NCBI GenBank assembly: GCA_044352985.1
Contig: JBILCU010000012.1
Coordinates: 1-64,000 of the forward strand
DNA: 64,000 nucleotides
From: JADJDM01 sp044352985
Lineage (GTDB): Bacteria > Bacteroidota > Bacteroidia > B-17B0 > Aurantibacillaceae
Reading direction: 5' to 3'
Shown: one piece after another, positions 53,955-63,997 of the stretch
Position numbering within the stretch: the first letter of the stretch is position 1
How the letters are laid out: every line of letters begins with the position of its first letter
The notes under the pieces: model-generated
Database searches by the model: none
Seen by the model: only the letters and a program-made list of their open reading frames with translations
Told to the model about the DNA's origin: nothing
Position numbers and translations under genes: made by a program

Positions 53955-55292
53955 ATGAGAACAATTACTAAACACTTTTCATCATTTGATGTAGAAGAAA
54001 TTAAAGAAATAGTTAGAAATAATGAGCAAAAATTAGAAACGGAAAATGATTTGGATTCATTTATTGAGTTAGTAGGTAATTCACGATTTGTTCTTTTAGG
54101 AGAGGCCAGTCATGGAACACATGAATATTATCTATGGAGAATGAAAATTACTCAACGATTAATTCTTGAAAAAGGATTTACGATAATTGCTGTTGAAGGT
54201 GACTGGCCGGATTGTTATCGAATAAACAGATATATTAAAAATTTTGCGGATGCAAAAAAGAATGCATTGGATGTGCTGAGTACTTTTAATCGTTGGCCGA
54301 CATGGATGTGGGCAAATTGGGAAACGGCTGCTTTTATGGAGTGGTCAAAGAAACATAATCACACATTAGCTCAAAATAGAAAAGTTGGTTTTTACGGTTT
54401 AGATGTTTACAGCTTTCGGGAATCTTTGGTTGATATCATGAATTATTTAAGAAAATATGATAAAAACACCTATGAAATAGCAGACAGAGCTTTAATGTGT
54501 TTTGATGCGCTTGAAAAAGAGGAAGGGCAATCTTATTCTAAAACAGCAAGTTATTTTACCAATTTATGCGAGAAAGAAGTGAATGATTTATTGCATGAAA
54601 TAAGAGAAAATTTATACAAGTATAATTCTGATCCTGAAAATGTTTTGAGTACTGAACAGAATGCATACATAACAGTTAATGCTGAATTGTATTATAGAAA
54701 TATGTATAAAGGTGGACCTGATGCTTGGAATATACGCGATCAGCACATGATGCAAACTATTGAACGATTATTGGGATTTCATGGTGAACGTTCAAAAATT
54801 ATTGTATGGGCTCATAATACTCACATTGGCGATGCACGAGCTACTGATATGGCTGATGAAAATATGATTAATGTAGGACAATTATTACATGAAAAATACG
54901 ATAATGAAGGTGTTATTTCACTTGGTTTCGGTTCTAATGAGGGAGCTGTTTTAGCAGGCACACATTGGGGTTCAAAAGTATATAATGTGAATATGCCAAT
55001 GGCGAAAAAAAATAGTTGGGAGTTTCTTTTAAATGAATCTATAAGAAATGAAAAGGTTTATTTACCACTTCATAAACTAAAAGAAAAAAAGGTGTTGAAT
55101 CAAGCTTTTGGGCATAGAGCAGTTGGAGTGGTGTACAACCCCGAAAATGAAAAATATGGTAACTATGTTCCAAGCATAATGCCAATGCGCTATGATGCTT
55201 TTTTGTTTTTTAAAAACACAAAAGCACTTCATACTATAGATGTTAAAACGGATATACATCAAATTCCGGAAACTTATCCTTTCGGTTTTTAA
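53955..55292 (+). CDS. Erythromycin-esterase-family protein
   Basis: The 445-residue protein has the family signatures L-L-G-E-A-S-H-G-T-H-E (metal/catalytic Glu and His), V-E-G-D-W-P-D and W-A-H-N-T-H-I-G-D. The family includes EreA/B macrolide esterases but most members have other, unknown roles. The neighbours (phosphoribosyltransferase, dienelactone hydrolase) suggest a conserved stress or metabolite-repair module rather than resistance. It ends 1 bp before the PolX start. Confidence 0.9.
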   Translation: MRTITKHFSSFDVEEIKEIVRNNEQKLETENDLDSFIELVGNSRFVLLGEASHGTHEYYLWRMKITQRLILEKGFTIIAVEGDWPDCYRINRYIKNFADAKKNALDVLSTFNRWPTWMWANWETAAFMEWSKKHNHTLAQNRKVGFYGLDVYSFRESLVDIMNYLRKYDKNTYEIADRALMCFDALEKEEGQSYSKTASYFTNLCEKEVNDLLHEIRENLYKYNSDPENVLSTEQNAYITVNAELYYRNMYKGGPDAWNIRDQHMMQTIERLLGFHGERSKIIVWAHNTHIGDARATDMADENMINVGQLLHEKYDNEGVISLGFGSNEGAVLAGTHWGSKVYNVNMPMAKKNSWEFLLNESIRNEKVYLPLHKLKEKKVLNQAFGHRAVGVVYNPENEKYGNYVPSIMPMRYDAFLFFKNTKALHTIDVKTDIHQIPETYPFGF

Positions 55293-55293
55293 G

Positions 55294-57054
55294 ATGCTAT
55301 TATCAAATATTCGTTTGGCGGACATTTTTCATGAAATGTCTTTATTCTACAAATACCAAGGTAATAAAGATCGTTTCAGGTCATTATCTTATGAACGTGC
55401 TGCAAAGGTTATTGAAAATAATGAGGAAGATATTTATTTACTGATTTCTAAAAACAAAAAAATTAAAGGAATAGGTAAAAGCATAGCTGAAAAAATAATT
55501 GAATTTAATAATACTGGAAGTATTAAAAAACTTGAGGAACTTAAATCAATATGCCCCTTAGAATTAATTGATTTATTAAATGTGAGAGGTTTTGGTCCAG
55601 TCGCATTAAAAATTTTGCATGAGCAATTAGGTATAAATACGAAAGAACAATTAAAATCTTTGCTTGAATCTGATAAACTAAAATCGATAAAGGGGTTAGG
55701 TATAAAAAAAATTGAAACAATAAAGGAAGGTTTTAAACTGTATCAATTATTTGAAAACAGAATGCTGCTTTGGGACGCTTTAAAAATTGCAGAATCTGTA
55801 ATAAATTGGGTAAAAAAATGTAAATGGGTGAAGCAAGTTGAATATGCTGGAAGTTTAAGAAGACAAAAAGAAACCATCGGAGATATTGATTTAGTAGTTA
55901 GTTGTAATCCAAAAAATGTTTTAGAGGTTGCTAATCATTTAACAGATTTACAATTTGTCAGTTCAGTGATATCAAAAGGTAGTGAGCGGATATCAATTAT
56001 AAACAAAGAATGGAACAAACAAATTGATTTTTTGTTAGTTCCTGAAGAGGAATGGGGCTCTGCTTTGCAGCATTTTACGGGTTCAAAGGAACACAATGTT
56101 CTTTTAAGGACAAAAGCACAAAAGAATAATTTAAAATTATCTGAGCACGGAATTTTAAATTTAAAAAGCAATCAGTTAGTTAAATTCAAAACAGAAAAAG
56201 AATTTTATAATTATTTAGGATACAATTGGATTCCTCCTGAAATCCGTGAAGATAAGGGTGAATTGGAACTTTCAGAAAATCATAAATTGCCAAATTTAAT
56301 TACACTTTCAGATTTGAAAGGGGACTTACATGTGCACACCTTGTGGAGTGATGGTCAAAATTCAATAAGTGAAATGGTTGTGTTTGTTCGTAAGCATTTT
56401 AATTATAAATATATTGCAATCACCGATCATAGTAAATCTTCTAAAATTGCTCGAGGTATAACAGAAAAACAATTGGAGCAGCAGATAAAAGAAATTAAGT
56501 TGATAAATGAAAATTTAGGAATTCAATTTGTGAAAACAGGTATAGAAGTAGATATTTTAAGTAATGGAAAATTAGATTTTTCTGATGAATTGCTCTCACA
56601 ATTAGATTGGGTAACAGCATCTATTCATAGTGGTTTTAAAAATAATAACACAGAAAGAATATTTGCTGCTTGTCAGAATAAATATGTTGATTGTATAGGG
56701 CATCCAACAGGTAGATTAATCGGAAAAAGAGATTCATATAAAATCAACTTTGAGGAAATTATAAAAGTTGCAAAACTAACAGGTACAGCTTTTGAAATTA
56801 ATGCCCAGCCAAACAGAATGGATTTAAATGAAGGTTTTGCTCGCATTGCAAAAGACAATCATATTCCACTTGTAATTAGTGCTGACGCTCATCATGTAAA
56901 TGAATTTGATTATAAGAAATTAGGAATTGCCATTGCTCGTAGAGCTTGGTGTGAAAAAAAAGATGTTTTAAATACATTTTCCTGGGCACAAATTGTTGAA
57001 TGGAAATCGAAGCGAGTAGGGGAGAAGAAAAGAATAATGGAAACTATTAATTAA
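55294..57054 (+). CDS. polX: DNA polymerase X family with C-terminal PHP domain
   Basis: The 586-residue protein is read from ATG 55294; an earlier in-frame start would overlap the upstream gene. It has helix-hairpin-helix repeats (K-G-I-G-K-S-I-A-E-K-I), the nucleotidyltransferase motif G-S-L-R-R ... G-D-I-D-L-V with a later I-D-F Asp, and a C-terminal PHP domain (D-L-H-V-H-T, T-D-H-S, S-I-H-S-G-F, G-H-P-T-G-R, S-A-D-A-H-H). Bacterial PolX fills short gaps in base-excision repair, and PHP supplies 3'-5' exonuclease or phosphoesterase activity. It is co-transcribed with the esterase-like gene. Confidence 0.95.
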   Translation: MLLSNIRLADIFHEMSLFYKYQGNKDRFRSLSYERAAKVIENNEEDIYLLISKNKKIKGIGKSIAEKIIEFNNTGSIKKLEELKSICPLELIDLLNVRGFGPVALKILHEQLGINTKEQLKSLLESDKLKSIKGLGIKKIETIKEGFKLYQLFENRMLLWDALKIAESVINWVKKCKWVKQVEYAGSLRRQKETIGDIDLVVSCNPKNVLEVANHLTDLQFVSSVISKGSERISIINKEWNKQIDFLLVPEEEWGSALQHFTGSKEHNVLLRTKAQKNNLKLSEHGILNLKSNQLVKFKTEKEFYNYLGYNWIPPEIREDKGELELSENHKLPNLITLSDLKGDLHVHTLWSDGQNSISEMVVFVRKHFNYKYIAITDHSKSSKIARGITEKQLEQQIKEIKLINENLGIQFVKTGIEVDILSNGKLDFSDELLSQLDWVTASIHSGFKNNNTERIFAACQNKYVDCIGHPTGRLIGKRDSYKINFEEIIKVAKLTGTAFEINAQPNRMDLNEGFARIAKDNHIPLVISADAHHVNEFDYKKLGIAIARRAWCEKKDVLNTFSWAQIVEWKSKRVGEKKRIMETIN

Positions 57055-57058
57055 AAAT

Positions 57059-57553
57059 TCAACGTGCTTTCCAAAGCATAACGAAATCATTCATAAAGTA
57101 GCCATTGCCAATATCAAAATCAGCAACTTTTTCAATTTTAAAACCAAGTTTAAAATAAAAATTAATAGATTTAAAATTTTGTCGGTTAACAGTTAATCGG
57201 ATTGTTTTTGGATGATTCATTTGTTTTAAAACTTCATTAAAAACGATGCTCCCTATACCTTTGTTTTGATTGTTTTGTAATACATAAAATTTATGTATCC
57301 AATAATCAGTCTTGTTTTCTGCACTAATAGAAACAAAACCAATGATATTATCTACTTCCTTAATCAAATAAAACACATGTTTTTTAGCTTGTGTTTGTTC
57401 GGTCAAACTATTTTTTGAGTAAATAGTACTTAACATGTAATTCACTTGTTCTTCGCCAATAATTGGCACATAATGTTTTTGCCAAATACTTTTTGCCAAT
57501 TCTGCAATAAGTTTAAAATCGGATTCTTGTGCCTTAATTATTGATGCCTGCAT
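57059..57553 (-). CDS. GNAT-family N-acetyltransferase
   Basis: The 164-residue protein has the GNAT acetyl-CoA motif region Q-N-N-Q-N-K-G-I-G-S-I-V-F (an R/Q-x-x-G-x-G/A variant with K in the loop) and the C-terminal F-Y-F-K-L-G-F-K motif. Substrate unknown. It is convergent with PolX (4 bp gap) and divergent from smpB. Confidence 0.88.
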   Translation of the reverse strand: MQASIIKAQESDFKLIAELAKSIWQKHYVPIIGEEQVNYMLSTIYSKNSLTEQTQAKKHVFYLIKEVDNIIGFVSISAENKTDYWIHKFYVLQNNQNKGIGSIVFNEVLKQMNHPKTIRLTVNRQNFKSINFYFKLGFKIEKVADFDIGNGYFMNDFVMLWKAR

Positions 57554-57574
57554 GGTTTATTACTTATATTTGCG

Positions 57575-57582
57575 AAATAAAT
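57575..57582 (+). promoter_or_regulatory. Candidate -7 element for smpB
   Basis: TATATTTG matches TAnnTTTG and lies 22 bp before the smpB start. No good -33 box is seen. Confidence 0.4.
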
Positions 57583-57604
57583 TAAAAATAGTCAATTAGT
57601 CTTA

Positions 57605-58060
57605 ATGGCCGACTTAAAAAACAAAATAAACATATTAAACAAAAGAGCATCTTTTGAGTATGCTTTTTTAGAAAAATATGTTGCAGGCATGCAACTTACA
57701 GGTACAGAAATTAAATCCATTAGAGATGGAAAATGCAATATTACCGATGGATATTGTTTTTTTAAGGATAATGAACTTTGGGTTAAAAATATTTTAATTT
57801 CTGAGTACGAAAAAGGAACTCACTATAATCATGAACCAAAACGTGATCGAAAATTATTACTTAACAAAACTGAAATAAATAAATTACTCAAAAAGTTAAA
57901 AGATCAAGGGCTTACAATTATTCCGTTAAAGTTATTCATTTCTGAAAGTGGTTACGCAAAATTGGAGATAGCTTTAGCAAAAGGAAAGAAAATGTTTGAC
58001 AAGCGTGACGATATCAAAAAACGCGATATTCAAAGAGAAACTGCTAGGAAATTGAAATAA
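57605..58060 (+). CDS. smpB: SsrA-binding protein SmpB
   Basis: The 151-residue protein has the SmpB core: N-K-R-A-S-F-E-Y, G-M-Q-L-T-G-T-E-I-K-S-I-R-D-G, Y-E-K-G-T-H-Y-N-H-E-P-K-R-D-R-K-L-L-L, and a basic C-terminal tail (K-K-R-D-I-Q-R-E). It binds tmRNA and brings it to stalled ribosomes for trans-translation. The tmRNA gene is not in the window. Confidence 0.97.
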   Translation: MADLKNKINILNKRASFEYAFLEKYVAGMQLTGTEIKSIRDGKCNITDGYCFFKDNELWVKNILISEYEKGTHYNHEPKRDRKLLLNKTEINKLLKKLKDQGLTIIPLKLFISESGYAKLEIALAKGKKMFDKRDDIKKRDIQRETARKLK

Positions 58061-58139
58061 ATGTTGTTATCAATTTGTAAATGATTTTTCAGCTTCAGGT
58101 TAAAACTTCTTCTATATTTACGCTCTAATTTTAATTCTA

Positions 58140-60002
58140 ATGCAAAAGCATTTTTTGTGTCTTTTTTTTGTTTTTGTTTCATTTTTTTCAATAGCTCAGC
58201 CCGACTCATTATTTTACAATTATTCTATTGATTTAAATAATACAAAAAACGATTTACTGGATGTAAAGTTGGTTTTGCCAAAAATCAAAGAAAATAAAAT
58301 TGTATTTCAGTTTCCTGCTATAGTGCCTGGAACTTATGCTATTTACAATTTCGGAAGGTTTATTAATGATTTTAAAGTTTACGCAAAAAACGGTACCCAA
58401 ATTCTAGTTGAAAAATCTGATGTGAATACGTATACATTTACAAATTCAGATAATATTGACTATATCACCTATACTGTTGAAGATACTTGGGATACACAAC
58501 AGAAAAAAGATTTTGTATTTGAACCTGCGGGTACTAACATACAACAAAAGAACAACTTTGTGCTAAATAATCAGGGCTTTTTTGGTTACATAAAAAACTA
58601 CCAACAACTACCAATTCAGTTAACTGTTAAAAAACCACAGGGTTTTTATGCATCTACCGGTCTCTCAGATATTCAATCTGGTACCGAAATGGATATTATA
58701 AAAGCAAAAGATTATTTTGAATTGGTAGATTCACCAATCATGTATTGTTTACCTGATACTACAACAATAAATATAGCTGAAACACAAGTTTTAGTATCTG
58801 TTTATTCTCCTAGTAAAAAAGTGAGTTCACAATTTATAGCAGCACATATTGATACAATTTTAAATGCACAAAAAATGTATTTAGGAGGGAAATTACCTGT
58901 ATCTAAATATGCATTTATAATTTATTTAACTGATTCAATAACAGGTTCAGGAGCCACAGGAGCACTTGAACATTCTAATTCGTCGTTTTATGTTCTAATG
59001 TCAATGGAAGCACAGTATCTTGCTCAAATGATGAAGGATGTAGCTGCGCATGAATTTTTTCATATTGTAACGCCATTAAATATTCATTCTGAAGAAATTG
59101 GAAATTTTGATTTTAACCATCCTAAAATGAGCAAGCATCTTTGGTTATATGAAGGTATGACAGAATACTCAGCTCACCATGTACAGGTTAAATATGGCTT
59201 AATCCCTATTGATCAGTTTCTTTATGTTTTTCAGAATAAAATGGAGGAAGCTCAGCGATTTTATAATGATACCTTATCGTTTACTTTTATGAGTGAACAT
59301 GTATTAGATTCAATGTATCATGATCAATATGCTAATGTTTATGCTAAAGGAGCATTAATAGGAATGTGTTTAGATATTTTATTGCGATATTACAGTAATG
59401 GTAAATATGGGACACAGGATCTGATGGCTGATCTTTCAAAAAAGTATGGCAAGAATAATTCATTTAAAGATGAGCTCTTATTTAATGAAATAGAGAAGTT
59501 AACTTTCCCTGAAATCAGGTTATTTTTAGAGAAATTTGTTGCTGGAACTATCTCACTTCCATTTGAAGAAGTTTTTGATAAGGTTGGACTCACTTATAAG
59601 GCAAAATTTCAAAGAACAATTTATTCAATTGGTGGAATAAGTATTGGAATTAATCCTAAAAATGATAGAATTATTATTTATGATATTTCTGAAATGAATG
59701 AATTTGGAGATGCAATGAAGTACAAAGAAGGAGATGAAATCATTGAATTTAATGGACAGATAATCACATCATCAACTGCGCAAAATATTTTAACTACATA
59801 TCCTGAAACTGTGAAAGATGGAGATAAATTAATAGTTAAAGTGATTCGAAGAAGTAAAAAAGGAAAAGAAAAGATAAAAATATTAAAGGCAAAACAACGT
59901 AAGATAACATTCGATGTTTTTAATCATTTGGAAGTAAATAAAAATGCCTCTACAAAACAGATTATTGCTAGAAATGCCTGGCTAGGTATAACTGGAGATT
60001 GA
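58140..60002 (+). CDS. Secreted M61-family metallopeptidase with PDZ domain
   Basis: The 620-residue protein has a signal peptide ending S-I-A-Q. The glycyl-aminopeptidase-like zinc site H-E-F-F-H begins at His304, and the downstream Glu lies in Y-E-G-M-T-E-Y. A PDZ domain occupies about 495-580 (Y-K-E-G-D-E-I-I-E-F-N-G). M61 enzymes are periplasmic or surface aminopeptidases. No T9SS tail is present, so it is probably periplasmic. Confidence 0.93.
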   Translation: MQKHFLCLFFVFVSFFSIAQPDSLFYNYSIDLNNTKNDLLDVKLVLPKIKENKIVFQFPAIVPGTYAIYNFGRFINDFKVYAKNGTQILVEKSDVNTYTFTNSDNIDYITYTVEDTWDTQQKKDFVFEPAGTNIQQKNNFVLNNQGFFGYIKNYQQLPIQLTVKKPQGFYASTGLSDIQSGTEMDIIKAKDYFELVDSPIMYCLPDTTTINIAETQVLVSVYSPSKKVSSQFIAAHIDTILNAQKMYLGGKLPVSKYAFIIYLTDSITGSGATGALEHSNSSFYVLMSMEAQYLAQMMKDVAAHEFFHIVTPLNIHSEEIGNFDFNHPKMSKHLWLYEGMTEYSAHHVQVKYGLIPIDQFLYVFQNKMEEAQRFYNDTLSFTFMSEHVLDSMYHDQYANVYAKGALIGMCLDILLRYYSNGKYGTQDLMADLSKKYGKNNSFKDELLFNEIEKLTFPEIRLFLEKFVAGTISLPFEEVFDKVGLTYKAKFQRTIYSIGGISIGINPKNDRIIIYDISEMNEFGDAMKYKEGDEIIEFNGQIITSSTAQNILTTYPETVKDGDKLIVKVIRRSKKGKEKIKILKAKQRKITFDVFNHLEVNKNASTKQIIARNAWLGITGD

Positions 60003-60033
60003 TTCAATTAATTATTAATTGAACATTTTTTTG
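60003..60033 (+). terminator. Likely rho-independent terminator of the M61 gene
   Basis: TTCAATTAAT and ATTAATTGAA form a perfect inverted repeat at 60003-60023, directly after the stop codon and followed by CATTTTTTT. The stem is AT-rich. It overlaps the stop codon of the convergent glycosyltransferase gene. Confidence 0.6.
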
Positions 60034-61163
60034 TAATCAAAAATAAGTTGATTTGAATGAAATTTTTCAGCAGCATAGTTTAAACTATTTTTTTGCTGCA
60101 TTTTAAAAATACCATTTTCACAAGAAACAGCATTAGTAATTGTTTTTAAAATATTTTCGTTATCATTTATTTTTACATTCCAGCCTGCATTATTTTTCTC
60201 TAACTCTTGCCAAGGTGTATTTTCTCCTATGATAACTGGAGTCCCGCACGATAGAGCTTCTACAATTGCGTGACCAAAATTTTCGCTATAACTCAACATA
60301 ATTAAGTAATGATGTTGAATTAATTGCTGTTGCACTTCTTCTTCATTTAAAATGCCTTTGTATTCGGCTTTTATTTTTTTAGAAAAATCAGCGATTAAAT
60401 TTTTACATTCATTCCAATACAATTCATCTTCAATAAAACCATAAATTGATAAATCAATTTGAGCATTTTTAATTAAAGAAAGTATTTCCAATACTTTTTT
60501 CAGGTTTTTATTTTTTGCAATTCTTCCTAAATAAATCAATCTCAATTCACCAGGTTTTTTGGTGAGTTCTGATATTTCTTTTTTTAATTGAATGTTTGAA
60601 ATGTTTTTTATTTCAGTTACTCGGGCATTCTTAAAATTTTTTTTTATATCTTCAGTTTCATCAATTTTTGTTGAATGCCAAATAACATGTTTATGCAATT
60701 GCACTAATTTTGAAATTGTTAAAAAAATTCTTTTTTTGAATGGTTTAATTTTTAAAGCACCTTCGGCTAACATACCTCGTGGGGCAAGAATGATTTTACC
60801 TTTGAACGAAAGTTTATTCAAAACCAATAACGGTAAAATAGAAAATGTATATGAAAAGAAACTGTTCAAATAAATAACATCAGGTTGTATGCGATTGATT
60901 TGATTTTTTATTTCTGCTTTATTTAATTTTTCCTTTGCATAATAAATAACTTTTATACTTGGTTTAATGTCGAGCCAAGCATTACTTTCTAAATTTTTGT
61001 AAGCTTGTTTGTCTCCAAAATCTGTATTGCTTGTAATGATATAAAAATCAAATTCATTATTTAATTGATTAACTAATGCAGAAACTGATTTTATTGGTCC
61101 ACCCGCTTTTATTCCGGGTAAAAACCAATCAATAAAAATCAGAATCTTTTTTTTGTTTGTCAT
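60015..61163 (-). CDS. Family 1/4-type glycosyltransferase
   Basis: The 382-residue GT-B protein has the C-terminal donor-binding region L-I-Y-L-G-R-I-A-K-N-K-N and the E-x7-E-like motif in Y-S-E-N-F-G-H-A-I-V-E-A-L-S-C-G-T-P-V-I. The N-terminus has F-L-P-G-I-K-A-G-G-P-I-K-S, a common acceptor-side loop. It probably adds a sugar to a surface polysaccharide precursor. It directly abuts asnB on the 5' side (no gap). Confidence 0.92.
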   Translation of the reverse strand: MTNKKKILIFIDWFLPGIKAGGPIKSVSALVNQLNNEFDFYIITSNTDFGDKQAYKNLESNAWLDIKPSIKVIYYAKEKLNKAEIKNQINRIQPDVIYLNSFFSYTFSILPLLVLNKLSFKGKIILAPRGMLAEGALKIKPFKKRIFLTISKLVQLHKHVIWHSTKIDETEDIKKNFKNARVTEIKNISNIQLKKEISELTKKPGELRLIYLGRIAKNKNLKKVLEILSLIKNAQIDLSIYGFIEDELYWNECKNLIADFSKKIKAEYKGILNEEEVQQQLIQHHYLIMLSYSENFGHAIVEALSCGTPVIIGENTPWQELEKNNAGWNVKINDNENILKTITNAVSCENGIFKMQQKNSLNYAAEKFHSNQLIFDYKKMFN

Positions 61164-63047
61164 TTATTTTTCAATTTTCATTTTCTTTAGCCAGTGCCCA
61201 AGCACTACTAAATGCCAGATTCGAGACCAAGTGATTAGTGCATCATCTTGCAAAAATCGTTGCCAGCTAGTATCTAAATAGTTAGCATTTAATGATGAAC
61301 GATTTTTTAATTCGTTCAGATTTTCTTCGCAAAATGATTTTAATTCATTCTTCATCCAAACTTGCCACGGTAATACAAAACCCATTTTTTTACGTTCGAT
61401 GATTTCTGTAGGAAGTAGATCTTTTAATGAATCGGTCAATAATTTTTTTGGTGAAATTAAACTCTTGTGTTTATCAGGTAAACCAAGCGTGTACTCTACC
61501 AATTTGTAATCCAAAAACGGAACACGAACTTCCAAAGCTACAGCCATACTCATCTGATCAGTATCCCGTAATAATACATTTTGCATGTAGGTGGAAATTT
61601 CTGCTTGCGAACATTTACTTAAGAGATGATTTCTTTCATTGGTAGGAAGTGAACGTACAGTTTTATAAACCGGATTAAACGGTAATTCGTTGATCCCTGT
61701 CAATCCTCTTGTCTGACTATCGTTAAATACAGCTCGTGAAAGTGGATAGAAATAATCAAAGTTTAAAATTGGTTTACTTAAAAACTGCGCTTTTTTATCT
61801 GCTGCAATTGTTTTTTTATTCATCAATGCTGAAGCAGTTTTTCTAAATAGGCCCGGAACAAGATTCAGCCATGCTTTTTGTTTTAGTTCAATTGCGCGCT
61901 TAAACACATCGTAACCTCCAAACAACTCATCACTTCCCAAACCTGAAAGCGCCATGCTAATACCTTGTTGTTTGGTTGATTTTGAAACAATGTAAGTGTT
62001 AGGTCCGTCACCGCTTGGGTGATCCATTGCATTCAAAGCATTAGGCAACTCATTTAAAAAATCAGTTACGTTTAATTTAATTTCGTGATGATGTGTGTTG
62101 AAGCGTTTAGCAATAATATTTGAAAAATTTTCTTCTGAAAATTCATCCTCGTTGAATGTAACTGAAAATGTTTCGATAGGTTTATTACTTACTCCTGCCA
62201 TTAAACCAACGATGCAACTCGAGTCGATGCCTCCGGATAGAAATGCACCAAAAGGCACATCAGCAATCATTCTTTTCTCTACCGACTGATGCAAAAGAGT
62301 GGAAATAGTTTTTGTTGCAGTTGCATAATCTACATCAATGCTATTGTTTGCCTTATTTTTAATATCCCACCAGCAAACTTTTTCCAATTCATTATTTTTA
62401 ACTTTTGCATAATGCCCAGGCATCAACATGAAAATTTCTTTAATGATGGTGTTAGGCGCATGAACCGTTTGGTATTGAACATATTCAGTAAGCGATTGTT
62501 GGCTTACTTCTTTTTTTACCAAATCACTTTTCAAGATTGCCCTAATCTCTGATGAAAAAACAATTCCTTTTTCGTTTTGAGAATAATATAATGGTTTGAT
62601 TCCTAAACGATCGCGTACTAAAAAAAGTTCACTAGTTTGATTATCATAAATGGCAAAAGCAAACATGCCATTGAACTTATCGAGGCAATTAATTCCCCAA
62701 CGGTTGAATGCAGCAAGAATTACTTCTGTATCAGAATTTGTCCTGAACACATAAGGAAATTCACCTTTATGGGCACGCTGCAATTCAAATTTTATTTCCT
62801 TGTAATTATAAAGTTCTCCGTTGTACACAATCGCCCATCTACCATCGTTAGAAATCATGGGTTGATTAGATGTCGTCGAAACATCAATGATAGATAATCT
62901 TCTGTGTCCTAAATAAATATTGTTTTTATTCCATGTTCCATCAGCATCTGGTCCACGATGCGCAATGGAATCATTCATTTTTTTTAGGATGTTTATTGCA
63001 TCATCCTGATTGATTGAATTTGAAACAATGCCGTTTATTCCACACAT
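61164..63047 (-). CDS. asnB: Glutamine-hydrolysing asparagine synthase family protein
   Basis: The 627-residue protein begins M-C-G-I-N-G (Cys2 is the glutaminase nucleophile). It has the N-G-E-L-Y-N-Y glutamine site and the synthetase P-loop F-L-S-G-G-I-D-S-S. In polysaccharide clusters such proteins often amidate uronic acids rather than make free asparagine. The SDR upstream (13-bp overlap) and the glycosyltransferase downstream favour that view, but the sequence alone does not decide. Confidence 0.92.
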   Translation of the reverse strand: MCGINGIVSNSINQDDAINILKKMNDSIAHRGPDADGTWNKNNIYLGHRRLSIIDVSTTSNQPMISNDGRWAIVYNGELYNYKEIKFELQRAHKGEFPYVFRTNSDTEVILAAFNRWGINCLDKFNGMFAFAIYDNQTSELFLVRDRLGIKPLYYSQNEKGIVFSSEIRAILKSDLVKKEVSQQSLTEYVQYQTVHAPNTIIKEIFMLMPGHYAKVKNNELEKVCWWDIKNKANNSIDVDYATATKTISTLLHQSVEKRMIADVPFGAFLSGGIDSSCIVGLMAGVSNKPIETFSVTFNEDEFSEENFSNIIAKRFNTHHHEIKLNVTDFLNELPNALNAMDHPSGDGPNTYIVSKSTKQQGISMALSGLGSDELFGGYDVFKRAIELKQKAWLNLVPGLFRKTASALMNKKTIAADKKAQFLSKPILNFDYFYPLSRAVFNDSQTRGLTGINELPFNPVYKTVRSLPTNERNHLLSKCSQAEISTYMQNVLLRDTDQMSMAVALEVRVPFLDYKLVEYTLGLPDKHKSLISPKKLLTDSLKDLLPTEIIERKKMGFVLPWQVWMKNELKSFCEENLNELKNRSSLNANYLDTSWQRFLQDDALITWSRIWHLVVLGHWLKKMKIEK

Positions 63048-63997
63048 GGAAGACCAATTGCTTTTAAAAATCTGTTGTCGTTTTTCATTTTAAGAATGCC
63101 TTCTTCAATTGGAAGAAGATTTCTCCCTAAAATTTCTTTCATCTTAGCATTGTCAGGTTGACGACGAGTCATATCGCCTTCTTTCAAAGGTGGAAGATGA
63201 ATAATTTTAGAAGTTGAATTTGTTAAATTAATAATTGTTGTTGCCAAATCAAGAATGGAATACAATTGATCATTTCCAATATTAATGACATCGTTAATTA
63301 CTTTGTTATCATAAAAACAATTGATACAGGTTGAAACAGTATCATCAACATAAGTAAATGTTCTGGTTTGGCTACCGTCGCCGTAAATGGTGATATCTTC
63401 GTTTTTTAAAGCGGCAGCTAAAAAACGTGCAACAACAAAATCAGTACTTTGATTTGGACCATAAGTATTGAAAAAACGGAAAATGGTATAGTCCAAACCA
63501 TATTCTTGCTGAAAGCTTTTGCAAAAGCTTTCTCCTACATTTTTCACAATGGCATATGGAATTCTTGAATTTAAAGGCGTTGTGTGTTCGTGTTGCGGAA
63601 GCACAACCGGCTCGCCATATACTTCTGATGAAGATGAAAAAAATACACGTTTTACGGAAGTGTTTTTACAAAGTGTAAGCACATTTTTAATTCCCTCAAT
63701 GTCATTTAAAACTTTTACTGGATTTTCCTGTGTGCGTTGAACACCAACAACTGCTGCAAAATGAAAAACAAAATCAAATCTGTGAGATAACATCACCTGG
63801 CTAATGTCAACTAAGTTATTTACATCACATTTTATAAAATGCCATCTGTTATTGAAAAGAGTAGGTAGTTTTTCAATATAACCTGTTGAGAGATCATCAA
63901 CTATTACTACAAAGTTATTTTCATTCTCTATCAAGCGCTCAATCAGAGCGCTACCTACGTTTCCGGCACCTCCGGTGACTAAAATATTTGTCCTCAT
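63035..63997 (-). CDS. NAD-dependent sugar-nucleotide epimerase/dehydratase (extended SDR)
   Basis: The 320-residue protein has the NAD loop G-G-A-G-N-V-G-S-A-L, S-S-S-E-V-Y-G-E-P, the catalytic Y-A-I-V-K, and F-N-T-Y-G-P-N and G-D-G-S-Q-T-R-T-F-T-Y. It resembles the UDP-glucuronate decarboxylase/epimerase group, like the gene at 18462-19445. It is complete (ATG at 63997) and is the most upstream visible gene of the polysaccharide operon, which may continue beyond the window. Confidence 0.92.
   Translation of the reverse strand: MRTNILVTGGAGNVGSALIERLIENENNFVVIVDDLSTGYIEKLPTLFNNRWHFIKCDVNNLVDISQVMLSHRFDFVFHFAAVVGVQRTQENPVKVLNDIEGIKNVLTLCKNTSVKRVFFSSSSEVYGEPVVLPQHEHTTPLNSRIPYAIVKNVGESFCKSFQQEYGLDYTIFRFFNTYGPNQSTDFVVARFLAAALKNEDITIYGDGSQTRTFTYVDDTVSTCINCFYDNKVINDVINIGNDQLYSILDLATTIINLTNSTSKIIHLPPLKEGDMTRRQPDNAKMKEILGRNLLPIEEGILKMKNDNRFLKAIGLPCVE

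Noticed and set aside
53955..55292. Macrolide resistance gene
   Set aside because: Only family-level similarity to erythromycin esterases is visible, and the neighbours point to a housekeeping or stress role; no mobile-element context.
55240..55293. Earlier start of PolX inside the esterase-like gene
   Set aside because: It would overlap the upstream gene by 53 bp; ATG 55294 follows the stop by one base and begins the conserved HhH-containing region.
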